Assembly (NCBI RefSeq): GCF_000003605.2
Contig: NW_003133843.1
Location: forward strand, 297,259-317,650
Length of the DNA stretch: 20,392 nt
Direction: 5' to 3'
Origin: Saccoglossus kowalevskii
Taxonomy: Eukaryota > Hemichordata > Enteropneusta > Harrimaniidae
Shown here: positions 10,108 through 20,392 of the stretch, piece by piece
How positions within the stretch are numbered: the first letter of the stretch is position 1
Layout of the letters: every line of letters starts with the position of its first letter
Made by a program: the position numbers and the translations under genes
Notes under the pieces: generated by a model
Databases searched by the model: none
What the model was told of the DNA's origin: nothing
The model's input: the letters and a program-made list of their open reading frames with translations, nothing else

Positions 10108-13100
10108 TCACACTGAAACACAACTGTTGATAAAGAAAACAGAAACAAAAATGTTATTGAGGATGATGTAATTTTCACTTTTACTGGTGTGTTAATGAAT
10201 ATCTACACACTGCATATTATGACGATTCTGATTGGTCAATGCCACATGGTGCACGATTGCGTGATGAATGCCATCTAAATTTAAATACCATACTAATACT
10301 CACGTTCCAGTAACTTCCCAACTACTTGCAAATATGTTGACGGATTCTTCAGATTCGTCTTCAACTGGTTGACCTCCTCTGGTTTTCAACTCATCTCGAA
10401 AATCACTATCACCGTTGGCATTACCACACATGCCCCCAATCGTTAACCTGCCTTCCATTACCATTGTCGTGTCATGCAATATCTCGAGATGGTATTTCTT
10501 GTTCCAGTAAACTATCAATCCTGCCATGGGTGCACTGACAGTCATGTACCCCCCTTTCGTATTGTTTATAACCAATTTACCCTCATTCAATTCATAGGGA
10601 AATGAATTAATTACGGGAGATATGCCGTCAATCTGAGAATGAAAAGCATGTGTTTTATTTGACGAATACAATTGTTAGTGGTAATGGAATATAAACGTTT
10701 ACGCGGGGGAGTCGTCACCTGCGCATGCGTCAGATGGTCATAGCGTGCCATTGTTTACAAACAAGCGTCTATGCGTTTTCAGCGTGTGTTGTTATCGTCG
10801 TTCGGGACCCAATTCCCGCGCGTGCGCAGGTGACGACCCTCCCGCTTTAACATTCGTGTGAAATGAACAAAGTTCAAGTAAGGTAATTCATATATGTATA
10901 CTGACTTTTAAAAAATCGTCTAAAATTTGTTTTCCACGTATATTTTACCGTACCCGTATTTCCACCGTTGTTTCATTTTGTCCGATCATAGTGCCGATTT
11001 CAACGGCATGTCCCTCCACTGTAATATTCACATCCACCAAGCGTGCGGTCCGTCCTATAAACATGTTTGTTGCCGATACCTTGTAGGCTGGGACGGCCCC
11101 GGGACCGTTGCTGACGTCTTGTAACAAAGTATATGCACATGACCCGGAATAGTCGTATCTATACTGATCGAAGGTTGTGAAATGTGGATCACCCTTAACG
11201 ACACATTTTTTCCATGCTGAGGGGAAAAACGAAAGTACATTTAATACACCCATAAATAAAAACAATGTTGAGTTATTGCACATAGTAGTACTTTATACGT
11301 ATTGTGTAGTACTGTATATAGTATTAAAGCGCGGTGGTCGTAACGCGGCGCGTGTTCGAATTTCATGTAAACAAAGAATGTAATTTACACGCGTTGTGTA
11401 CGTCGCTATGGATCCCAGATTGGACAGGACGCGGCGCGACGACCGCCGCCCTAATACTAATATGTGAATGAAATAAAATAAAGTTGAATTTTCTTTGAAT
11501 TTGTTGCATACTTCCAATAGCCGCAGTAGATTCTGACACTTTATTCACATTTTTTACAGCCATGTTTATATTTGAAATGGTAAATACGCTCGCGTATATC
11601 TAAGTTTGATTGACTCTCACATGCCGGCCGCCATTTTGTCTTTGTCAAAATTACAAATTCTTGCAAATATAAGAAGATTAGTCACCTGTCAATGCCATAA
11701 TCATCAGTATATTCACGGCAATTGTGGAAGTTAGTTAAAGTTAAACAAACATATAGATCACAATAAAATACTGCAAGTTGACGCTTATTATATTTCACGC
11801 CAACTGTCCTAAAAGACCTGGTCGAATTTGCACGTCATAATTAGCTTGCAGTCGGAACAGTTCTGTCAACTAGCAGCGAAAATCAGCTGATAAATTGTGT
11901 TTAATTACAAACATTACAACACACCGGAGTGACATATCGCCGATGAACTAAACCATGCTGGCTTCGTCAGGAATCAAGCAACAAACCTAAGTTACTTGTA
12001 TATATAACAAATAAAACAAGAATCCTCTGTAAAAACAAACAAACAAATCAAAATCCCGAACGGAAGCGAATTAAAAGTGTTTGAAAATTGGCCCGGGATT
12101 GAATGTCGGATCGTCGTCGGTGTCTCGGTGGCATTACTAGCCACATCAATTCTGTTATAACGATGTTAAATTCCGTAATAACGAAGCCATATTCATTGAA
12201 TTATTTGTATTATAAATATTATTTTTGAAAACTTTTGAAATATTATTCTGTTTCCTGAATTGCGCGCAGGAACTAATAATTAGAGACACTGTATATTTCA
12301 CAAAAAGTGGATATGTGTAAAGTTTCAGATTAGTTTTTATCTTAATGCGATTAGGTCTGTTAATTTTAATAATACAAACTGACCTGGGAATCTACAATAA
12401 CCACCAGGGGCTAGTTCCTCTGCGATAGTACAGCAATATCGGCACTTGGTCGCGACGTGCAACGGCTGTACATCACATTGGTTTGACTTGGGCTCATTTG
12501 CCTCTACTTCAGAACAAGCCTGGAAAATACAATATTAGTGTGGCAAAGTGGTTTTGTATTTATTATTCTAATGAAACTGAATTTGAAAATATCGTATTGA
12601 ATGTGTCTAATGTTACAAGTGATGAAGACTTGATTTCATAATTAACTTAGAAGTTTAGGTTTTACCCGACTCTGTTTACACCCGGAGCTGAAGATAATAC
12701 GTCCATTATTGTTCCATAATTCTGTCATACATGTCGGCTGAAAAGATGAAATAAGTGCAACAACACAATGTGAGTCAACTTGCGACCACAGAAAGAATTT
12801 GTGTTCAACTTGGAATACATAGCTAACTGATATAATCATTCCTTTCTCTGGAGGGGGGGGGGGTCTGAACAAACGTTTATTTCGGAATTGAAATTTAATG
12901 TAAACATATTGTTTTAAAGACCATTCATTGCACTATACAAAGTTAGAAGACGGTTTTATTTATTTCTAAAGCGGATGGGTCGTTGGCTGCACACAAGCGA
13001 GAAATGAATCTTAAGCTAAAGCGCAAAGGCCCATGGGTAGGCGCTTGTTTGAAAACAACCCGTGATGTGTCCGCCTTTATTAAAAAAAAATATTTCTGCA

Positions 13101-14563
13101 GCGTATAGAAAATTTAAAAAGTTAATTATTTGAATGTTTTCTAGGGATTCATAATATCAGGCCACATTAAACAAATCGTAGATATGATCTATTTTGTATA
13201 TATTGAAACAACCTAGTGTATCATCTAGTTATACAATGGCGCATTCGCTAGCGAGATAAACTGTTAACTGAAATCATGCATACAATTTGTTTGTATCATA
13301 TAAATATATATTATGGAATGTTGGCATCTTAATTTCTGTTTTTGGATTGACTGCAGTATTTTACCAAGTAAAATCATATTTAATAAAGTTAGTATTCATA
13401 CATGAGTTGTTGAACACACTACATAGATTGAAATTTCATTCAGCTTCTTTCAGTTATAATTCAAGACAAATAAATCGCAAAATTACAAATTATTATAGCA
13501 AATTATCTTTTTCTATAATATTCTTGTGTAATCAGTTATTATGAAAATTATTTATAGGTGCATATGGAATACATTTCGTTATGGATTGTTCTTAATATAA
13601 TTTTTTGAAATATCTTGTCAAAATCAATTTATTCAGTTTTCTCCCCCAAAACACGAAAGATCGTAGTATTCTGCGATGAAATAATGTAAATTATATGTTT
13701 TACGTTTTTTTTATCATTCATATAGCTTACCTTATGTTGTTCGCACGTTTCAGTCTCACGATTTTTAACACACTCGGCAACTGTCAGGTCGTCTTGTTTG
13801 CGGCATACCAGACATTCCAACGTACCACGCCTATTAGGTACTGCCTAAAAGTGAAAGTTACAATTAGATAACACGTGTGAAATGATCATGTTGAGCAAAT
13901 AAGAATCCATGAAAAAAAAAACCATGATAAGTTTTTAGACGGAGACATATCAATTACTCTGTTTTGTACCAGTTCTACTTTTCAATATTTCGTGAATTTA
14001 TCTGTTCTACTAACAGATCGCGTGTGAGATTTCGCTATTATCAATTAAAATCAATTCCAATGTGTTAGTGCCAGAGAGAGAGAGAGAGAACATTCGTCAT
14101 TTAACTCGCAGTGCTTTCTAGATAATCATATTTGGAAAAGAGATACTTTTTTACCAACGCTTTTTATTTCAGGGCATGTTAGGCCATTTTTTGCACATCT
14201 TATACTGGCCACCGTCTTGATACGAGTTATAGTGTTTACAGAAAACGACAATTGGTGTTAAAAGTAAACAAGTTTTGATCAAAAAGCATCAAAAGTTCAT
14301 TTCATCACACGTGATTTTGACTAAATTGTGCATGTATAATATAACCTGCTAATGGTTAGTGCAACAAGATTGACTTGTATGAGACTGTGGTTAGATATGA
14401 AGAAACACCACAATTTCATCAATTTATGAAAGCAAATTCCGTTTTCGCTAAGGAAGGAAAGACACAACGTGAATATTCGCTATACAGCATCTGATAACCC
14501 TGAAATACTTACAATTGTTTGAGACACTAGAACAACAAATAGCAAGGAACAGTATATCTTCAT
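10108..14563 (-). CDS. Secreted Ly6-like (LU) + VWD domain protein, copy A, 7 coding exons, 326 aa
   Basis: Coding exons, read on the minus strand: 14513-14563, 13731-13844, 12666-12737, 12384-12519, 10954-11216, 10304-10632 and 10108-10123 (stop TGA). Lengths and phases equal those of the downstream paralog. The start MKIYC leads a 17-residue signal peptide exon. All 12 cysteines of the LU-like region and all 4 of the VWD region and tail are conserved. KGDPHF (132-137) and GGMCGNANG (278-286) mark the VWD domain. By hand count 252 of 326 residues match copy B. Differences cluster in the signal peptide and in exposed-looking charged stretches. Copy A has two extra N-glycosylation sequons (NET at 205, NNT at 235) besides the shared NIT at 188. 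Introns are 668, 993, 146, 1167, 321 and 180 bp; those at 12738-13730, 11217-12383 and 10633-10953 each contain a palindromic element listed separately. Intron 1 (13845-14512) holds only an AG microsatellite. The donors at 10953 (GTACGG) and 12383 (GTCAGT) are non-consensus beyond GT. Confidence 0.82.
10702..10845. mobile_element. MITE-like element with TTTA flanks in copy A intron 5
   Basis: Left arm 10703-10729 and right arm 10819-10845 are 27-base inverted repeats with about three mismatches, sharing GTCGTCACCTGCGCA. TTTA stands directly outside both ends (10698-10701 and 10846-10849) and could be a target duplication of TTTA or TTA. PIF/Harbinger elements typically duplicate a 3-bp TWA site. 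The element is GC-rich, non-coding and absent from the matching intron of copy B. Confidence 0.75.
11321..11457. mobile_element. MITE with inverted ends in copy A intron 4
   Basis: The left end (GTATTAAAGCGCGGTGGTCG) pairs imperfectly with the right end, whose reverse complement begins GTATTAGGGCGGCGGTCGTC. The interior matches the partial copy at 4341-4420, which confirms a repeated family. No open frame of note is present. The rest of intron 4 (11217-12383) is AT-rich and unremarkable. Confidence 0.75.
12967..13079. mobile_element. Imperfect palindromic element in copy A intron 2
   Basis: TAAAGCGGA...ACAAGCG at the left (12967-12999) pairs with the reverse complement of the right end (13041-13079: TAAAGGCGGA...ACAAGCG) with gaps and mismatches. 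The arms are about 33-39 bases. The right side is followed by a poly-A run. It is probably an old MITE. A G11 run lies nearby at 12853-12863. Confidence 0.5.
14073..14089. repeat. (AG)n microsatellite
   Basis: Eight AG units plus one A, in intron 1 of copy A. Simple sequence repeat, likely length-polymorphic. Confidence 0.9.
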
Positions 14564-16329
14564 GGTTCCGTTTGTTTCCAGTGTACGTTAAGGAGTACTC
14601 GTAGGACTGATCGTCGATTTGATTATGAATCTCAGTTGAGCGTTACTTACATACACTCAAGAGAACAATACCCGCTTCCACGTCTCAATGGGCGAATACT
14701 GTTCGTTTTTAGTTTAAATGGAAAAGACAATCTGTTACTTGTCAAAAAACTTCCATCATTGAAATCTTTTCCCGGAGATTATTATGACATAAGAGTAATG
14801 TTGTGATCTCTGACACCGCTTCATTGATATACATTAAGGATCTTTCCTAATGAACGTAATTCGTGACGGTCTTTTGATTTATATTAGTTGATATTCCAAA
14901 ACGAACGCAGTAATGTCTGAGAACGTGCTGTCTTATGCTAATTTCAGACATAATTTTCGTGATATTGATTGTGTATAAACTGAGCTCATCACCAGTAACA
15001 TGCACCAAAATAGTTTAATGGGCTCCGAAATCAACAACAAGCTAAGTGACTAAAAAGGACAATATCTAAAGGTTTGCTTTTCAGATGTTTTAATGTTTAG
15101 TATGTAATTTTGTAAGCGAGACTGTGCCACATCGAGACTGGTTTACAAGTACACTGCTGCTTTATAAGTACGCATGATACATTACTATGTATTACAATTT
15201 TCATCCTTTTAGTCTCTGAATATGTGGGGACTGCCACAAACAGTAAGATCTTCAAATCTCACCAGATGGACTGTAGATACATCAAGCAGTAGACGGTATA
15301 CCAATGTGCAATGTTCTAATGGTGAACACGCATTTATTCTGTTGTACAGGAACACAGGTACAGCTAGTTGAAAAAATACTTACGGTAGGACGATTGGGAT
15401 GTATCACTCGGATACAGCGGATGGAGACTAATTTAATTAACACTCTCTGTTTGTTTAAAAACAAAACCGGATTCACACCTAGGAATTTTAATCTTTGGCG
15501 CCAAATAATCTGATTGGTTGTTTTAAGTGAGCCAATCAGGGAGAACACACGCGTATAAACGGATATTTATGGGTGAATACAGGCCAAAGTGTGTTCCTTT
15601 GTGTCACAAAATCAGTATAAATACATAAAAAACCTAGCTCAATCCTGGTAATTTACTGGAGATAATAAGCACTGATAATTACAAGCAACATTGCAATAAA
15701 TCCGATAAAAAGAAGCGAAGTTATGGTTAAATAACCTGAATAATATAAGTGAACACATTGTAACAACGATAGTATAAAAAGCGTTTAAAATTAATAATTC
15801 ATGTTTAATAGATTTTTAATGCAAAATATTTGTTGATACATATATTTGCATGACTATTAATCAAATGTTTAATGGGAGAATGAAGCAACGTAATTCAAGC
15901 ATATGTGTGATCGATTGTGGTTTGTTTATGAGATCCGCAAGGTCGAAATTTAGTGTCAGGGTTATTTTGAAAAGCTAAATTTAACAATAAATAATATAAA
16001 AAAGAACTCAATATGTGAAGCAGTTACGTAGCTCTGATGCAATTGCACACGTCATAACACAACGATAATCAGAATAATTATGTCATTTCAACGACATAAA
16101 TGTATATATTATACGCATTTAGATGAATCAAAACATACTGATAATCAAGCTAAAATGTTTCGGCAAACCAAAAATAGATAATATCCGTGTATTCAATTAA
16201 GCCCAGATTGTAAACTTGTGTCTTGTAATTCTGTATTAAATTATTATATAATTTTTAAAAACGGCGATTAACAACACGATTAATCAATACCCTACAATGA
16301 AAGTATTTTTGCTAGGACCACCTGACGAT
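14564..16329. other. 5' flank of copy A and intergenic DNA
   Basis: Holds the presumed copy A promoter, the upstream element at 14722-14781, and a short inverted repeat CTGATTGG/CCAATCAG at 15510-15539 that could be a CCAAT-type pair or a chance hairpin. Overlapping short frames near 15282-15548 on both strands have no recognisable motifs. The remainder is AT-rich with nothing identified. Confidence 0.55.
14722..14781. promoter_or_regulatory. Single copy of the upstream element in front of copy A
   Basis: This stretch, about 160-220 bases upstream of the copy A ATG, aligns by eye with the 78-bp unit repeated before copy B. Shared blocks include GACAATCTGTTAC against TACAATGCGTTAC, then TCAAA, ACTTCC, and CCCGGAGATTA against TCTGGGATTA. 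Identity is moderate. It could be residual homology from the gene duplication or a conserved control element. Confidence 0.4.
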
Positions 16330-17043
16330 ATACTGTTCATAAAAGTCCAGTATAAAACAGTGCAAGAGTTCTGTTAGTGAGCATCAGAACAAGTCAGTTT
16401 TTAACTTAAACTATCTAACCCTGGAGCCATCAAAATAGGGATATAAGGATATTTTGGAAATCAACGATCACTTCAAACGCTACGTGGCGACAGTGCCTAC
16501 GATATACTGCAAAGACTGGATGGAGCATTTCCTGCTGGACTATGGCTTTCAGCCTGACTTCACTTGAACCAAAACTTGAACCTTGAGGTGAAAAGGAGCT
16601 TTGTAAAATGCTGGGTGTGACCAAGACCTTTACCACCTCACGTCCTGATTGAAATGTTGGGGTATTGAGTGAGTACCAGACAGTTAACTTGAAGAAGTAA
16701 TACTATGCCAACTCAAACGTGCACACAATTGTACTAAAGGTGAAACTACAGGTTATCCCTGACGTATGGGAGGTAACCATGCTTACCTGTGGAAATATAC
16801 CTAGATCTACAACCTGACAGCTGTGAGGGACATGACCATGACCATGAGTATGTAGCATGCATGAGAGATTGAAGGTTGCATATGCCCTGGCATCGACTAC
16901 AGCCAAACGTGCTATGGGTCTTGTATCCTGGTGATAGGATACTGATTGGTAATTTTAATGTACAAGGGAAGCACACGATTGCTGACTGTTAGGAGAAGAA
17001 ACATTATGTTGTGGTCTGCAGCATAAACCCTGATGTTTCAGTC
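16330..17043 (+). pseudogene. Degenerate Gypsy-type retrotransposon integrase region
   Basis: Reading the plus strand across stops and frameshifts gives blocks in the order of a Ty3/Gypsy integrase: LLVSIRTSQ (usual PLVNIxTSQP), YLTLEPSK-GYKDIL, INDHFKRYVATVPT (usual ITDHFTRYAxAIPT), EHFLLDYGF, CKMLGVTKTFTT, AHNCTKGETTGYP (usual AYNxTxHxSTGYSP), GNIPR (usual FGRxPRLP), RERLKVAYALASTTAKRA, and finally LYPGDRILIGNFNVQGKH followed by INPDVSV. Only the integrase core and C-terminal part are seen; reverse transcriptase, gag and LTRs were not found. The reading ends exactly where the hAT inverted repeat begins. Non-functional. Confidence 0.75.
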
Positions 17044-17056
17044 CAGGGTTTTACAT
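17044..17056 (+). repeat. hAT left terminal inverted repeat
   Basis: CAGGGTTTTACAT, pairing with 19568-19580 at 12 of 13 positions. It marks the junction with the Gypsy remnant. Confidence 0.75.
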
Positions 17057-17348
17057 GACGCAATATGTTGATGCATAATTATGACCGTATGACCCTCATA
17101 AAAATCATCAGTGCGTCCTGCGGGTCGCAGGAATTTTGGCGTCAAGTCGTGAGTAATCCGCTCCTCCATTTGATCTGCAGTAGTTGCTATATGGGCTCTT
17201 GTAACACTAGAACCTCCCTCGATTTCAAATGGAACGCTCCAAATCGTCATTCGTATGTACTACGTAGACGCTTTGTGTTTATACTTTTTCAAGGTGTTAG
17301 CTTGTTTCTGATTGGCTCTTAACTTCTAACGGTCCTCAACATTTAAAC

Positions 17349-19291
17349 ATGGCGCCAGTGCCAAGGCAGGTCGATCTCCGTTGTTTCTTTGGGGGCAGGC
17401 CATCCAGCCCGTCTACTAGTTCTCCCGTTGAAGCTTCACCAGCTACGTCCAGTGAAAAGCCCTACGTTTTACCAAAGAAGGATCATTCTTTCAACGATGG
17501 GTGGCTAAATCTTTTTAAATGGCTTTGTTACATATCAGACCGAATCGTTATGGAATGTGAAGTTTGTGTGAGAGCGAATACCAAAAACCCTTTCACTGAC
17601 GGGTGTTCAAATTTTCGAAACTCAACTCTCATCCGGCATCAATACTCTAGAAGTCACATATGTTGTCCACCAAGTCAGACTTTACGGCCGCTCGTCAGGT
17701 AGCAAACGAGAGGAAATATCAAGGTACAAGTGACAATCTAAAATCATGTTTATGTTATGGCTAAACGGGATCTCCCTTGCGATGTTTTTACCGATTTCAT
17801 GCATGTTCAGAATTTGAACGGTTTAAATATTGACTATTATAAACGGCAACAGATCGTCATGGAGTTCGAAGAATGCATCGAAAAAGTAATCGCAAAATCT
17901 CTACTCGACAAGATACATGTGAGTGACTATGTTGGTATTATGCTTGACGAAATTTGTGACATTACCGTACATAAAAAACTTGTTATTTATGCCAGATATG
18001 TTGAAGATGGTGAAGCGAAAGTATCCTTTCTTGGAAACGAGCAGATAACTGATGCACTGCTGCTGGGATTGAAACCGCTTTGATTGATTTTTTGCTAAGA
18101 AAGGGTATCTGTGACGAGGATATACATAAGGTGTTTGGACTAGGCACTGATGGTGCAGCTGTTATGAGCGGACGTTTAAATGGTCTTGATGCTAAACTTA
18201 AAACTAGGAACTCTGGACTTGTTACAGTACATTGCATTGCACATAGACTGAACCTTGCTGCTTCTCAGGCAGGCAAAGACATTGACTATTGTAAAGATTA
18301 TCATAGTATTATTCATTCTGTTTATATTTACTATAGTAATTCACCAACCAGATATGACAAACTCGGAGAATTACAAACTGTTCTGCATGGTAAGGCAAAA
18401 GAGATTACTGAGCCTATATGTGTTCGCTGGCTGTCAGTTGAATCAGCTGTAAAAATGATTCTGAGCAATTTTGAGCCAATATACATGTCTCTGAAAAATG
18501 ACAAAAAATCAGAGAAAGCTGATGTATTACTCAAATTTATCTCAAACTCACTGTTTGTATTATTCACTGCATTATTGATAGATGTGCTCACAGTCATTTG
18601 AGTCTTACGTTTCAGAAAATTGTAAATTTATCTCATATAAGGAAAAGTGTAGATTCAACTATGGCAACTTGGAAATGGAAATAGGCTCAAACAAAGTTGA
18701 TGAAGTGTTTACTCATTTAGGTGATGTTCCTCCTAATGTAAAAAACACAAATATGGAAATTAATGACAACACTCAACTCAGACAAAAATTTACAAGTTTG
18801 AGAGAACGATACATAAACAAATATGATAATTTGGAGGTTAGGTTTCTTGCTGAGGAAATGAACATTCTTAACTGCTTTGATGTTGTGTTAAATCCAGAGA
18901 GATACCCTGAAAATGTAACTTACCTGACTATGGAATCAACCAGCTTGATAACCTGTTAAATCACTGCAATGATGTAGATGGCATAGATGTTGATAGAGCT
19001 AGGGGTAATTTTCTTTTATTTAAGCACTTTACAAATCTTAAAACACTGCTCTTACATTTGATCAGTATATGAAGGTGCTTATCACTGACTTTGAAGATGA
19101 GTACCCAGATTTTGTCATACTTGGTCAGATTGCTCTTGTTATACCGGTGTCATCAGCACCTTGTGAGAGAGGATTCTCAGTACAGAGTGCAATCAAACAA
19201 AGTAAGAAATAGACTGAACCCTCTTAGACTAAATAGGTTGATGTTTATAAAATCGGTAGGTCCTGTCATAGATGAGTTCGACTCCCTATAA
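17349..19291 (+). pseudogene. Broken hAT transposase, ZNF862-like
   Basis: At least five open segments in shifting frames: 17349-17702, 17757-18083, 18080-18601, 18582-18959 and about 19068-19291. The first has a basic, Ser/Pro-rich start and a zinc-finger-like block (MECEVC ... LIRHQYSRSH). The second has VGIMLDEICDITVHKKLVIY, matching the first catalytic aspartate region. The third has GLGTDGAAVM (second aspartate) and VTVHCIAHRLNLA, then CVRWLSVESAV. The last carries the hAT dimerisation block: IPVSSAPCERGFS, then after a frameshift RLNPLRLNRLMFIKSVGP. This order and wording match the ZNF862/hAT proteins common in aquatic invertebrates. Frameshifts near 17700, 18080, 18590 and 19200 and a stop before 19000 rule out a working enzyme. 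Confidence 0.85.
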
Positions 19292-19567
19292 GCAGCCAGA
19301 ATGTTTGCTCAAAGTGCAGCCGGCAGAATGTAGTTCATGTACACATACATTGTTGTATGAATAAAGACCTGGATAAAACTTAAATTAGATGTTTTTTGAT
19401 ACTGGTACTCCTCCATTGAACTCAAATCATCTCACTAACTCTCCATTGTATTGTTTTCCCTATTTAACAGATATCAATTGCTTGATTTGTGTATAACCCT
19501 CAAATTTGCAATTATGACCCCAAATTTTCAGACAAGGGATCCAAATGACCCCCACATCTAAAAAATG

Positions 19568-19580
19568 ATATAAAACCCTG
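19568..19580 (-). repeat. hAT right terminal inverted repeat
   Basis: Its reverse complement is CAGGGTTTTATAT. It is followed by TTCAGTAT, the better-preserved copy of the putative 8-bp target duplication. Confidence 0.75.
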
Positions 19581-20286
19581 TTCAGTATGTGTTAAGTGAT
19601 CTTTTTGTGACCAACAATCACGGTCAATGGACTTTTCTAAAAACATCCAGTACGTTAATTCTTAACGGATTGCGTGAACGCATTTGAGTTTCAAGATGAA
19701 AGTGCCGGTGAAAAAAAAACAAAACAAACGAACGGCATCCTGTTTTTAACTTTTATTGTCGTGAAATGTAATTTAATATTGAAAATTCTTTATACGCTTA
19801 CAAAAATAACATCTTTGCACAAATCACGGACGAATAAAAAATAGCTGATTACGTTTTACAACTTGTCCATGTCTACGAATTTACGTTTTTTATTTAAATT
19901 ACATTACAGCCTACGAAAATACGCCTTGTCAAACCTCTAATTAGGAATGTACTTTACCAGAAATGTGTACAATTATTTTACTGTAAACGAAACTTTGATT
20001 TTTGTTCCTATAAAAACGTAAGTGCAGTTTTTTTTATTTTTTGTAACATGTACCAGCTTCACCGTTTACACTATTGGGTAGAAGTGTTATCGTCTGTTCC
20101 GTCACCCCGTTGACCACCGGTTGCTTTTATCCTGCTGCAGAAAGGTAAATCCAGGCATGTGTGTTTTTGCGTGTGATGTACATGCGCAACAGAGTAACAG
20201 GACCAATATAGAACATAACATTGCTCGATGTTTTGTATGATTTTGTTATTATGACTGTTCAACATATCAATCTAAATGTTTTCACT
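19581..20286. other. DNA right of the hAT element, no gene seen
   Basis: The first few codons after the insertion may continue the Gypsy reading when joined across the target site (DVSVCVK), but homology fades at once. The rest is AT-rich with poly-A/T runs (about 19711, 20030). Short frames such as 20071-20265 on the minus strand show no domain. Confidence 0.5.
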
Positions 20287-20392
20287 ATAATAATAATAAT
20301 AATTTTATTAATTGTATAATGGCCTCCGGCCCATTACAATCATGCAAATTAATTATTGACAAGAAATAAATTTACATTACAAAATATGTATG
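20287..20392 (-). repeat. (TAA)n tract and possible tail of a retroposon, cut by window end
   Basis: About five TAA units at 20287-20303 are followed by TTTTATTAATTGTATAATGG and the near-palindrome GGCCTCCGGCC (20331-20341). Read on the minus strand this ends in (ATT)n, the kind of 3' tail carried by some LINE and SINE families. The body of the element would lie beyond the window. Identity is inferred only. Confidence 0.35.

Larger units (their letters stand above)
17044..19580 (+). mobile_element. hAT DNA transposon, decayed, nested in the Gypsy remnant
   Basis: The ends form a short inverted repeat: CAGGGTTTTACAT at 17044-17056 and the reverse complement of CAGGGTTTTATAT at 19568-19580 (12 of 13 match). 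CAGGG starts are typical of hAT elements. TTCAGT lies next to both ends: 17037-17043 reads TTCAGTC and 19581-19588 reads TTCAGTAT, fitting an 8-bp target duplication whose left copy has lost or changed a base. The 2.5-kb interior carries one broken transposase gene. It is autonomous in layout but dead. Confidence 0.8.

Noticed and set aside
13287-13544. 85-codon plus-strand frame
   Set aside because: AT-rich, inside intron 2 of copy A, composition fits chance.
15282-15548. Overlapping open frames on both strands
   Set aside because: Mutual shadows without a domain; no evidence for either.
16430-16976. Minus-strand open frames of 67-76 codons
   Set aside because: Antisense to the Gypsy integrase remnant, whose plus-strand motifs are recognisable.
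17021-17056. TAAACCCTG followed shortly by CAGGGTTTTA, a possible extra inverted repeat at the hAT left end
   Set aside because: The TAAACCCTG is explained by the integrase codons for INPDV; only the CAGGG copy pairs with the right end of the element.
18331-18597. 88-codon minus-strand frame
   Set aside because: Antisense shadow of the hAT transposase.

Overview
The window looks like animal nuclear DNA, most likely from a lophotrochozoan and plausibly a mollusc. It is AT-rich and intron-dense with GT/AG splice sites, AATAAA signals and several decayed animal transposon families. The mollusc guess rests on the style of the cysteine-rich Ly6-like domain and is an inference. No bacterial operons, CRISPR arrays or RNA genes are visible.

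Left and centre (1-14563, minus strand): two tandem paralogous genes, each rebuilt here from seven coding exons. Copy A (ATG at 14563, stop at 10108) lies upstream of copy B (ATG at 3752, stop at 410). Both encode exactly 326 residues with the same exon lengths (17, 38, 24, 45, 88 and 109 codons, then a 5-residue tail; split codons counted with the following exon) and the same intron phases (0,0,0,1,0,2). The predicted protein is secreted: a signal peptide, a 12-cysteine domain with the spacing of a Ly6/uPAR (three-finger, LU) domain, one von Willebrand factor type D (VWD) domain, and a tail ending Cys-Val-Ser-Met or Cys-Val-Ser-Val. A hand count gives about 77% protein identity. The introns are mostly unalike and carry small palindromic (MITE-like) elements in copy A.

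Between the two genes (about 3.8-9.7 kb) there is no convincing functional gene. It holds a tandem 78-bp repeat just upstream of copy B, a partial MITE related to one in copy A intron 4, a minus-strand fossil of a PIF/Harbinger transposase, a 3 x 30 bp GC-rich minisatellite and a possible tRNA-derived SINE head.

Right part (14.6-20.4 kb): low-information DNA, then a decayed Gypsy-type integrase region (about 16330-17043), interrupted by a 2.5-kb hAT element (17044-19580) with matching ends and a frameshifted ZNF862-like transposase. The integrase reading stops at the left end of the hAT element, and the flanking duplication is imperfect but recognisable, so this is a nested insertion. The far right end contains a (TAA)n tract that may be the tail of another element.

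The most interesting item is the tandem pair of small secreted LU-plus-VWD genes: a compact architecture I cannot tie to a named family, kept at identical length and exon structure despite roughly a quarter of residues having changed.
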